Shown here: positions 21,933-32,300 of the stretch, in pieces | Position numbering within the stretch: the stretch's first letter is position 1 | Layout: the number at the start of each line of letters is the position of its first letter | NCBI GenBank assembly: GCA_021292105.1 | Contig: CM037870.1 | Coordinates: forward strand, 50,284,747 to 50,348,746 | Length of the DNA: 64,000 nt | Reading direction: 5' to 3' | Source: Anadara kagoshimensis | Lineage: Eukaryota > Mollusca > Bivalvia > Arcoida > Arcidae | Notes under the pieces: model-generated | Databases searched by the model: none | Seen by the model: the letters and a program-made list of their open reading frames with translations, nothing else | Told to the model about the DNA's origin: nothing | Translations under genes and position numbers: made by a program

Positions 21933-22149
21933 TTAATGACATGTGAATAAATGAAGTTCTTTTTCCCCAGGATATGGGCTATTGCCCCAGGATATTGCCC
22001 CAGGATATGGGCTTTTGGAAATAATCTGGATATCTAATCACATGGAACAAAAGTTTTCCAATAGTTTGACATTTAGCGAGTCTCTTCGTTTGACCGGCGT
22101 GAATTTACGACTACCGAATACAAGAGCAATTGGAATATGCGTGATTAGA

Positions 22150-22272
22150 AACGGCATCAAATATCAACATCAAACAATCGTCATTTTACCAACTATCAAA
22201 TATCAACATCAAACAATCGTCATTTTACCAACTATCAAATATCAACATCAAACAATCGTCATTTTACCAACT
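22150..22272 (+). repeat. 39-bp tandem repeat, three nearly exact copies
   Basis: AAATATCAACATCAAACAAT then CGTCATTTTACCAACTATC repeats three times with almost no change. The period is 13 codons and keeps an open frame (IKYQHQTIVILPT) inside a 121-codon frame, 21,982-22,347. I do not recognise the protein and doubt it is coding. Confidence 0.85.
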
Positions 22273-22427
22273 ACAACGTTCGTTCATGCTGGCAACACTT
22301 TTATATCGGAATTTTTGAATTGGTCATATAACATATGTATTTTATGATAAAATTCAGAAATTGTATATTTCAATACTGCCATGTGCTGATTTTGATTTTT
22401 TTAAATTAAAATAATGCATTTAAAAAG

Positions 22428-22488
22428 TTGTCATGTGCTGATTTAGAATGCATTATTTTTATAAAAATTCAAAATCAGCACATGACAA
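22428..22488. repeat. 61-bp palindromic mini-element
   Basis: TTGTCATGTGCTGATTT pairs perfectly with the complement ending at 22,488. A further half lies at 22,380. Relatives occur at 37,576-37,620 (TTGTCATGTGCTACTTTT) and, as halves, near 38,527 and 40,899. Confidence 0.8.
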
Positions 22489-22915
22489 TACAATCAAAAG
22501 TTGCAAGCGAGGCTTGCAGACAATAAATAAACTTAACTCTAGTTAGTACAAGGACATTGGCACTGTTCAGTTCTAAACTGGATTGTCGTTGCATTATCAA
22601 TATTCTTCTTCGCTTTATAAATGACACCGGACAAACTTCATAGAAAAAATAATAATAGTGACGGTTGTGGAGGTGAAGATAAATGTTTTCAATACAAAAC
22701 GTTAGTCTCAAATACAGCGATATTCAACTTGGTGTGATGTCTTGATATGAGCACAATGATCCTAATAACCACCCTGAGCATCGACCTACACATCCCATTA
22801 AATAACTTTTTGATATTTGGATTTGATAAAGCGTTGGATTCAATATGACCACTGTGACGTAAGGCGGAGGCGTTTTGTGATAATAATTTGTCACTTATAA
22901 AATTATCTGGTATCT

Positions 22916-23431
22916 ATGGCAATAAAGAGGAGTCATAGCATCACATCACGTATAAAGAATAAGGATCAAGAACCAGAGAATCAGTTACACATTTCTACAA
23001 TTAAACCTGACAGCACAATGACTGGACGCATTTGTTGCTGCTGTGGATTTCCATTTAAGCAGGGTTTGACGCCGATATTAGAAGAACGAGGGATGAAAGA
23101 GGAACACATGCACAGTTCTAACCAAAATACTACAAATGTTCAATTCTTACAAATTCCCTCAAACATAATCAGGAATTTAAGGAGAAAAGGGCGGCATATT
23201 AAAGTGAACAATTACGTACAGTTCGATATGCGAGTGTCAAAAAGGAAAGATATGTTGCCGCAACATGTGAAATGTAACTTTATACTTAGGTCATTTTTAT
23301 CCATGAAAGAAAGCTCGCGAAGAAATGCTGTGATGGATATAGACTTAAATGAATCCAGTAGCCAACACCTGCAAATGGCTTATAATGAACACATTTTTGT
23401 AGAGACATTAACAGATATTGGTCTGGCGTAG
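22916..23431 (+). CDS. Unrecognised 171-codon open frame, possible single-exon gene
   Basis: This is the longest open frame in the window. The product is basic, has a CCCC cluster (RICCCCGFPFKQG, residues 38-50), a basic middle (RNLRRKGRHIKV) and an acidic end, with no signal peptide or membrane segment. A TGACGTAA site (22,855) and TATAAAA (22,896-22,902) precede it, and AATAAA (23,435) follows the stop by three bases. With that TATA the transcript would start near 22,925, making Met35 (23,018) the likelier start, 137 codons. No family recognised; it could be a decayed element or chance. Confidence 0.4.
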   Translation: MAIKRSHSITSRIKNKDQEPENQLHISTIKPDSTMTGRICCCCGFPFKQGLTPILEERGMKEEHMHSSNQNTTNVQFLQIPSNIIRNLRRKGRHIKVNNYVQFDMRVSKRKDMLPQHVKCNFILRSFLSMKESSRRNAVMDIDLNESSSQHLQMAYNEHIFVETLTDIGLA

Positions 23432-23515
23432 GTAAATAAAAACTTTATTTTGTTGATACTCTTGTTTCAAATTGGCATGATATATGACATGTTAGCACCC
23501 CGATAATGCTGCATA

Positions 23516-23884
23516 CTAGGAAGTTGTATTGTGAAGTGAAACTTGTGGAAGGCATAATAAATCAGCTATACGATCCTGTAAGCAACGTTGGATGCTCGGT
23601 CCATATATGCGTAGACCTGCGAGTAAAAAACAAAATTCAAAATTAGGACAGGACTGAGTAGATGCGTTAGTGTGGGAATTGAATCTTGCCCGTGGTTTGA
23701 ATATCAAGTGACAAAGCTTTGTTTTAACTGTGATATATTGGGGTGAGGTGAAGACTCTATAGACGTAAAACCAAATATTTAAAGTTATAAAGAGAATAAT
23801 GTGGTATTTTATTGACGTTGTGTGAACATTTACATAATGGAAATACTGGTAAACTGCAAGATGTCGGGAGAAAATCACATACAT
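23516..23884 (-). other. Open frame of 122 codons, unrecognised, doubtful
   Basis: Its composition (aromatic- and histidine-rich N-terminal part) and lack of any motif suggest chance. It lies tail-to-tail with the 22,916 frame. No promoter or splice context is visible. Confidence 0.15.
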
Positions 23885-24083
23885 AACATAACATGACTAC
23901 CATATCCGTGGTAAAGTATGTCGTCTCTTGATATCTGACAGTAAAATTACTCTGTAATCTACAATGAAGTAGAATTCAGTATGCATTCTTAATTGAAATC
24001 ATTTGAGTTCAAAATAAAATTATATTTGAAAACATTTTTGTATCTGTTGATTATTTAATACACATGTGTGCAAATAAAAAATA

Positions 24084-24303
24084 CAGTACAGGCCTGTCGG
24101 AAGTTTAACCCTGGACTAACGAATAAGTCCCGGGTCGGCAGCTCATTTCGGTCCCTCGTAGGCTGTATCTCGACACTTGCTATCTAGCTATGCATCGGCA
24201 GTTTTTCAGACGCGGTCGTTAGCTATCCATATCTGTCACTCGGCAGGCGATCATCAACTTATTTTCGTTAGCTCAATGATAAACCTTCGACGGGACTGTA
24301 CTA
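24084..24303. mobile_element. ~220-bp MITE (AGTACAGGCCTGTCGGAAG ends)
   Basis: AGTACAGGCCTGTCGGAAGT at the left pairs with the right end, read backwards AGTACAGTCCCGTCGAAGGT. A related element with the same end type lies at 57,641-57,855. Confidence 0.65.
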
Positions 24304-24477
24304 TATTCCATATACATGTACCCTTCTATCACCTTGATGTGATTTCGATTCAATATAACCCTATACCGTGTACATTAATATTAATGATGTGTCGTATAGG
24401 ACCAGCCAAGATGGGTCAATTTTAGTACATGTATGTAAATCGAAAATTCATCAGCTATATTTGACGATGCAGAAAAA

Positions 24478-24614
24478 TCTGCTTACCCTTCCGAGCACCC
24501 AGTCTCACTTCCCCGGTGGAAGTTCACGTGTTTAACCTAACTTGTTAGTTTCAAAGTTTTTACTTTGTTCTAGATCGTGATTCCGGTATGGATTTGTATG
24601 TTTGTTTTTGATTT
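24478..24614 (+). repeat. Retroelement 3' tail copy
   Basis: TCTGCTTACCCTTCCGAGCA, CGGTGGAAGTTCACGTG, TTTTTACTTTG and the terminal GTATGTTTGTTTTTGATT match 965-1,104 over the whole tail. It begins abruptly, as in 5'-truncated insertions. Confidence 0.75.
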
Positions 24615-24714
24615 AGAATACCATACATATTGGTAATGTGAAGAAATATTTCATTTTCGAGCCACACTGGACCTCTTCCGAATAAACAATTCAGCCCAAA
24701 ATAACAAATACTGT

Positions 24715-24842
24715 CCCGAATACCGGATACTGTCCGTAAGTCAAATACTGTCCCGATATTGCCTTGAAAGAACAGTTGTTGTCCCGAAAAGAACTATTGC
24801 ATCGCAAGAACAGCTATTGTCTCGAAAGGACATCTATTGTCC
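24715..24842 (+). repeat. Degenerate ~20-25 bp tandem repeat
   Basis: Variants of GAACAGCTATTGTCCCGAAA and ATACTGTCCCGA recur about six times with drift in length and sequence. Confidence 0.65.
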
Positions 24843-25274
24843 TTTATTAACGATTAAAGCAGCATTCCGTACTTCTCACGTGTCACTGCTTTTATATTTT
24901 AAACCTAGATCTCCTACGTGAGTCCCAATGTTTTTTTAGTACTCGTATAACAAATAACAATGTATGTTGCAGAGTAGTATATTTGATTAGATGAACATTT
25001 CCAATAAAGCACAACTTCTGATAGTACATGTAGAAAACCATAACCTTAATGTTAGTGTCATCTAATGCTCCTTGCAATGCATATTCCTTTGCAGCTGAAC
25101 AATGTACTTAACAGTAGTCCACACATGTGGTGTTCGATCTGGAAGGGACTCTAGTGCTATTTGCCCTAAAACAAAGAAGATGCCCCACAAAATTACTGTC
25201 TGTGGGTCAGCCCTGGTCATTCTATTTAGTCTTAGTTGGGTTTTGAATAAATCCATCTCAACTTCGTTTTCCAC

Positions 25275-25555
25275 TAGGGTTTCGGTGTTTGCTACCATAA
25301 CAGGGACTCCGGTGGTGGCTGCCATAACAGGGTACTTCGACGTTTGCTACCATAAGAGTGGATTCCATACTCATGTGTGCTATCACACTGGAGCTTCGGT
25401 GTTTTTTAAAAATAACAAGAACTTCGATGTTTGCTATCTTAAGAGAGGTTCTGGTGTTCGCTACCATAACAGTAACTTCAGTGTTTGCAACCACAACAGT
25501 TGTTCCGGTGTTTGCCGCCAAAATAGCCAGGGCTTGGTGTTGGCTACCATAAAAG
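25275..25555. repeat. 27-bp minisatellite, about ten degenerate units
   Basis: The unit GTTTGCTACCATAACAGGGA-CTCCGGT varies from 26 to 33 bp. Because most units are nine codons long, both strands stay open (plus 25,102-25,608; minus 25,062-25,325 and 25,258-25,569). No family match; probably non-coding. Confidence 0.75.
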
Positions 25556-25870
25556 GGGACCTTGTCCAAGAGACCAACTCAATCGGTATCTACTTTGGTG
25601 CTAATTAGCGTTTCGCAGATATTACCAAACAATTAGTATTCTATGAAAAATTAAAATGTCATTGTAATGATGTCCTTAATGGCATTTAAAATTTTAAAAT
25701 GTGTATAGCCTTCCCGGTATGTCAAATTATGCAAGAAGTGTGAAACACAGCTAGTATTTACAAAACATTTATCCAGTTATCGTATATCTCGATTTGCAGG
25801 GGACATCACGTACTGCTGTAAATGCGTATGATCGTCCACGTGTCTTGTTCATGTCTGAAAAACCAAAAGA

Positions 25871-25871
25871 C

Positions 25872-25934
<63 letters not shown>

Positions 25935-26312
25935 CTGACTGATTGACTGACTGACTGATTGATTGATTGGTTGGTTGGTTGATTGGTTGAATGCAGTTTT
26001 ACGTCTCAGTCAAGAATATTTCACTTATTTGGAGAAGTCACCAGCCATAAGTGAAGTTACAGAAATATATCTTTACCGTGTGCTCAGGGCAATGTGAAAG
26101 TGTCACGCCTGCTGGTCACATGTTTGATACGGGCATCAGTTTTAAGATCTCTTCCGAAGGACCCCGTTACTTTCATTTCTATATGCTGAGAGGTTTGGCG
26201 GAAGAACAGCCACTATCTATTTTCAAATCTTGACCAGACCGCTGCCGGGGTTCAAACCTACGACCTCCCACATAGAAAGCGTAAACTCTACCAACTGAGC
26301 TACTGTAGTGGT
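25871..26312 (-). mobile_element. tRNA-derived SINE with long (AATC)n tail
   Basis: The minus-strand head has TAGCTCAGTTGGTAGAGTTT (box A) and GGTTTGAACCCC (box B). The body ends GTGAAATATTCTTGACTGAG, and the 3' tail is the GATT/GACT/GGTT microsatellite at 25,871-25,990. The microsatellite is therefore the SINE tail, not an independent repeat. Confidence 0.75.
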
Positions 26313-26929
26313 ATAAAAACCAAAAGAAAAAATCCTCTTCTTCAAAGGTTACAGAAAATGGGCAATTAAAATTATCTTATATTACACTTGTGAATTGTCA
26401 TAATCAATATTTTATGTTGATATATCAATCCCACCAATATGCAAATAACCACAAGAAGGCATTTCGATCAAAAATATTTTACTTTTCATGAAATGTCACC
26501 AACTGTAGAAAAGGGATCAGTATTTTTTTCTACATGAAAAATGACACAAAACTTGGCAATGCAGCACAAAGATAAAAACATTTGTAGGAAAAGTGAAGAA
26601 AAATACCATTTTGATAAAGGCAATTTTGCCTATAAACATAACAGATATCTCATCCAGGTGATAGAATGTCTTCTAATAAATATGAGTTCCAAAGTAACTA
26701 ACCAAACTAGCTAACAAAACTAATCAGGGTACCAGTTATTTGTGTATATATTTCCATGTTTTGTTGCTTTCATATAGGGACATTTGTATTTGTGAATTTT
26801 GCCCGTTTTGAAATGGCGTTCTTAAGTCAAATGAACCGTTATTTTGTATAAAACGAGCAAATTCAGTGAATTAGGACCCCCTCGGTATAGGTACATTTTG
26901 TGATTTGCAATTATGTTCAAAGGGCATTA

Positions 26930-27370
26930 ACTAGCAGGAAAATGAGCAAACCAACCCATGTTAAGTAAACCCACATCACCTATCAAATAGTGCTTCATTG
27001 TTTTTGAGAATTACTGCGGACAAGAATTGTCTGGGTATAACGATTAGAAGGCATTTTTGATTTTTTTTAACAGTAACGCAAAACCGCGTTACCCATTTCG
27101 CAACCAAAATTCACGAAATGGATGCCTTAAAGTTTAAGACTTTTGATATCCAAATATCCGATCAGATTTTGGCTACAGTCAAGCGTTTTAGAAAATGTTA
27201 GCTGTTTTAGGTTTTCCAGTCAAAGGACCATAACTCCAAGGAAAATGAGCAAACTAACTCGGGTTAATGAAATGTGCATCTCTTATGAATGTTGATGCTT
27301 TGTACCAAGTTTCATGGAATGGTGGTTCGTTGTTTTGGACGGACGGACGGACGGAAGGAAACTCGAATTT
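26930..27370 (+). repeat. Two diverged ~300-bp units and a GGAC run
   Basis: GGAAAATGAGCAAACC recurs about 300 bases apart (26,938 and 27,239), each followed by related text. A (GGAC)n run lies at 27,336-27,352. This is a typical molluscan non-coding repeat. Confidence 0.55.
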
Positions 27371-28040
27371 AACAAGAGCACCGCCGAGCGGACCATTATA
27401 CGCCCGTGTTATATTGATCGAGTAGTACTATTTACTGAGAAGTATAAGTACAACTAGGATATATGTATGTAAAAATATATTACTAACTCCGTGTTCGGGC
27501 CATAACTCGTAACCCAAAAAAGTTGTAATTCAAATTTGCACGAGATATTACCATGATTAAGGTGTAACTGTATAACAAATTTCATTTAAATCCATGTTTG
27601 TATTGTCTACTGAATGGAATACAAACCACATGGTCATACATACAAAAATTTCTAAGTTAAAAAAGGGGCATAACTCCTCCAAAAATAATCCGAAAAAGTT
27701 GTAATTCGAACTTGCACCAGATATTAACATCGTAAATGTGTATACCAAATTTCATTTGAATCCATAAATAGTTGTAGGCTCTAATGATCGGAAACCACAT
27801 GGTCATACATACAAAAATTTCTAAGTTAAAAAAGGGGCATAACTCCTCCAAAAATAATCCGAAAAAGTTGTAATTCGAACTTGCACAAGGTATTACCATG
27901 GTAAAGTTGTATACCAAATTTCATTTGAATCCATAAATGTTTGTGGTCTCTATTGAACGGAATACAAATTGTTAACAGACGCCCGCCCGGACGGACAGCA
28001 CCGTAACATAATACGTCCCGTCATATGACGGGCGTATAAT
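27371..28040 (+). repeat. AACAAGAGCACCGCC element with ~169-bp tandem units
   Basis: It starts AACAAGAGCACCGCCGAGCG and ATTATACGCCCG (27,394), and ends CGGGCGTATAAT (to about 28,039), an exact 12-bp inverted pair. Inside, about three 169-bp units (GGTCATACATACAAAAATTT, GGGGCATAACTCCTCC) repeat. Non-coding. Confidence 0.7.
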
Positions 28041-28380
28041 AACCCCCTCTTTATTCGATAAGAAAGTGTACAAACAAATCACACTGCAAAATAACCATTT
28101 CAAACACTGAACTTTCATAGGGTAGGCCAGATAACTGTATCCGATTTAATGTTGTGATGTATCAGAGTTACCTCCCTTCTATCTTTAAAAAAAGAAATGC
28201 CTGCATTTGTATTAAATGTGTAAATAATAGCTATTATTTATCCACATGCAAGTCGATATGCTTATAAAACCAGAGCAAGAACGCCGTTATAGTTTTACAT
28301 CTTCTAACATGTTCTAAAATATAATTAAGTAGGAAATACCCAACTTAAATCTGTATTGAATGAAACCCAACAAAATAATT

Positions 28381-28402
28381 CCCCCCCCCCACACACACAC
28401 AC

Positions 28403-28463
<61 letters not shown>
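28381..28463 (+). repeat. Compound microsatellite C10-(AC)n-(TC)n
   Basis: Ten C, then ACACAC..., GCGC and about 28 TC units. The long minus-strand RERERE frame here is an artefact of the TC run. Confidence 0.95.
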
Positions 28464-28465
<2 letters not shown>

Positions 28466-29111
28466 GTTGCCATAAACATGGCCTTTGACCTTGACCTAAT
28501 GAAGAAAAACTATGCTTTAAACCATCAAAATTAATGTCTGTGTCATATACCATTTTTTGAATTTAATCATAAAATACATCCACATCTGTATTGAAATATT
28601 TCCAAAGAAAACAGTTAAACTAGTATAAAAATACCAATTTCAAACACTAGTAATTGACCTTGACCTTTGGCATGTGAAGTGCGAGTTAATGAAAACACAA
28701 AAACTTGAAAAACTCGCAACAGAATTTTGCATATAACCAAAATATCGCAGTTAGGCTTATTATGAAAACTGAAGAAATTGAAATGCAGAACGAGATGTAA
28801 CTCTTCCTCTACAAAATAACGACAGAACCAAAAACTACCATGATTATAAGGTCTAATGCCACTGTAATGACTCTACATTCAATAATCAAATGTCAAAACC
28901 TAAAACAATTCATACCAATGCTTCACTATTTATATCCATCATTTACAATTAAATAATAATCCTGGAGTATATAAATAATTAACAGTCCATGATCAAAATG
29001 GCTTAGGATCCAGTTTGGTTTCTATCTTAAGTTTCCAAAGAATACAATTTCAAGCATTTTTCATTGCAAAATAATATAAAATGAAGACTTGCGATAAACT
29101 GCACGATACAA

Positions 29112-29345
29112 CAAGAGGCCCCCAGGAGCCTGAATCGCTCACCTGGCACCCAACACACGATGGACAGGAAAATGGCCGTCATCACTTACAACAATTTTGA
29201 CATTTAACTTAACATATTAAACCATTAAACATGTAAACCAAATTTCGTTGAAAGTGGGGCAAATTGTAAATTTGGCGGGAAATGGAAGGCATTTTCAAAA
29301 TAGCCACCTGTAGCGTCAGCGCCACTCAACTCGGCAAACCATGTG
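29112..29345 (-). repeat. Fragment of an AACAAGAGGCC-ended element
   Basis: AACAAGAGGCCCCCAGGAGC and CGCTCACCTGG are the reverse complement of the end type seen at 7,110-7,141. The interior differs from the AAGGTCA units. Confidence 0.5.
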
Positions 29346-29349
29346 GTTC

Positions 29350-32300
29350 CAGAGAAGATTTATTTAAAAAAAATTACTGATACGATAGATGCAAAGTCAT
29401 GGCAAGAGCTCATGTGGCCACAAAACGCTTAAAATACGAGATTGGACAGGGCGGGATCGGAGTCCTGTGTTCCTGTATCTTACTTTAAGTTTAATTCATA
29501 AAATGATCAATTTCGTTCGGTGCATTTTCATTATTTCAAATTTCATTTACTAATATATTCACGTTAACTATTAGCTTTTTGTGTACATGCTCCTCTTTCA
29601 GAATAACCTTTCCTTTCATGATTCTTGCAACAAATGACGAAACCAACAGTTACTGTGCATGAATTGTTCGAATGTGAAACTTCGAACTAGTGTTTAAAGA
29701 ATAAATATTCAAAATTCTGCACATGACAACTTATACAATACAAAATTTGAGTGTCAATGCCTTCAATTTTGTCATTTAATGTCTGACATTACCAGGTATG
29801 TGTTTGTAAAACTTAATTATTTACTTTTCTCGTTCTTTGTGTGACTTACGAGATAAAATCTTGATTTTGAGATATTTGTTCACATATTGGAAACTAAATG
29901 AACCAAACAGGTCACAAAGATGAGTTTAATGACTTCGTATGTTTGTCCAAACCTCCTTCCTTTGTTATTAAGGAGCACCCCTTTATGATCGTCTGATTCT
30001 TGACCGATATCGCAAACACAGGTAAATGTACCATGACCTACACAAATAAATTAATAAATACACTGTTTACTTTTCACCATATTATATGGTTAACTTTTAT
30101 TGAGCATTTTATGATATACCCACTGATAATAAAAATTGGAAGTAAGGTGACTTCCTCACGGAACACTAATGGTTTGCCTGTGGTCTCATTCTGTGGACTT
30201 CATTAGGCGTTGGACTTTATTATGATTGATTTTTTAACGATCAAACATTGTAGTCATGTCAGACACAATTGAAACATATGGTCGGTTGCATATGGGCCAA
30301 TGACGTGTGCTCTCTGAACACTCACTATCTTCATTTGTACCGTTTTGAATCAAACTAGTCTGTGGCGGAACATATATATCACGTCTCTGCCACAAGCACA
30401 GCCGATATGAACCTGGCCGTATCTTACCAACATTGCTACGTATATTTTGACAAAGCTCAGACTTGGTCGTCACTTATTTGTAGTCGCTGTGGCGAAATAT
30501 GTTAAGTTTGTTTTACATCAATTTTCTATGTATCACTCATAGGTTGATCAAGCAAATTATTGACCCTCTCATGCTTCTGGACTTGCAGAGACATACAATC
30601 AAAATTTAAAAATATATTACTTGTATCGGAACACAATGTTAGACTGGTCTTGCAACTGCTATCTTGGCTTGAATCAATTTAGTTCAAAAGAATGTATCAC
30701 TGAGCCGAATAAATGCTGATGATGGACTATAGCAAAGGTTTTCAAAGTTAAAATGGGTTTCACTTTGAATTGACCCTCTCAATACATACTCGTCGAAACC
30801 GACCAGTGGTTGAAAGATAAATTGGCCACATCAGTGATTCACAAGTCGATGTGATTCAAGTGACCGTTTCAGGCAATTGCCACAATCAGTGATTAGTTCT
30901 GTTGGTTGTTTTTTTAAATATTTTGTTCGTTTGTTGTGAAATATACTTGCCGGATTATTTTCTATTAATGAAAGTACATGTTTTAGCCACTTGAAGAGTT
31001 GGTACATTACTAACCAACAGTGAAGTAATAATAAAGAGGAGACAACTCTTGAAGTATTAGAAAATATTGAATTTATTCGCGGTAAACTAGTAGCATTACT
31101 GTTATTTTTAAAACAATCGCGTTTCTTTTAAATATTCAATTAATTAATTACATGTAATTAAATACACATGTGTTAATTGATTAATAATAATAATAAAAAG
31201 TGCTAGTCTATATGATTCTAGAGTTTTAGCCTATTGACATATACAACAGTTTGTCATTAATAAGTCATTCGTACACTCAGAACTCAATTATAGACATTAG
31301 ATATAAACATGCACTAAAAGCATAAAATACTGTATTGATCTGCGAATGACGGGTTTTCGTTTTCTCTCTCTCTATCTCTCTCAAAGTCTGTTACCACCAT
31401 TCTTATAAACATAAACATCCCCAAAGTGTTAATGAATAAGAAATAATTTCTGTGTCAATTTTTTTGATTTATGACTTAGTATTAAAATAATAAATGCATA
31501 CTGCTGTATAGGTATATTTTTATATTTATGACTAAAGAGCGAGGTAGCTGTTTTGATATATCCCCTCAGGTGTTCAGTCTGGCATACAGTCCTCTTTTCG
31601 TCATGCTTGAGTGATATCGGTGACTTCTATGGCGTATTATATGGCCATGGGACATAATACTCATGTTAGGGACATTTAAAGTAAAATACTAGTGGCCTGT
31701 ATTTCTACCACTATGTGTTTGTGATTCGGTATTTACTCTGGAGATAGATTGGGAATTTTAAATTTTAACCTTCACAAAGATTTGAGTGTTAAGGTCAATA
31801 TTCTACTCTTCACTAACAAGACTTACTGGAATTTATTTATGTTGATATCTACCTGACCCCCTGTAGACTCTGCTCAGGTAAGAGAATTTATTTAACTAGT
31901 AATAAGAAGGTATATTAATCAGTTGGGTATCCGACAGAATCTATGTTTACACATCTTGGGGAAATTTCATAATTATTTGATGAATATACTATATTGTGCT
32001 TTCTCACGGATATTGTCTATGTACTTTAAGTCATTCTGTGGATTCAATTTGGATATTTGGACACTACAAATGGTATGTATGGAATTTTCATGTGTGGGTG
32101 CAAAATACATGCCGGTACAGTGATCATTCAATCATAATGGGTTTTTTCTTTCTTTCTTTTTTTTTTTTGTGAGAAGGTTTTATATCTACATAGTGATTTC
32201 TCATGTACTACTGACAAGAGTCACTGAAAAGAAATTCTCAGCTAAGGTTTCACCTTTGGAAATTAAAAGGTATCATTAGCTTCCAATTGGATATACAGTT

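Noticed and set aside
27557-27917. Repeated minus-strand frames starting MVY.FTM
   Set aside because: They follow from the 169-bp tandem repeat, not from a conserved protein.
28314-28553. Minus-strand frame with a long RERERE stretch
   Set aside because: It is only the translation of the TC microsatellite; the same happens at 49,010-49,207.
30234-30473. 80-codon minus-strand frame with balanced composition
   Set aside because: It looks protein-like but matches no family I can name, and no flanking exon or promoter was seen.
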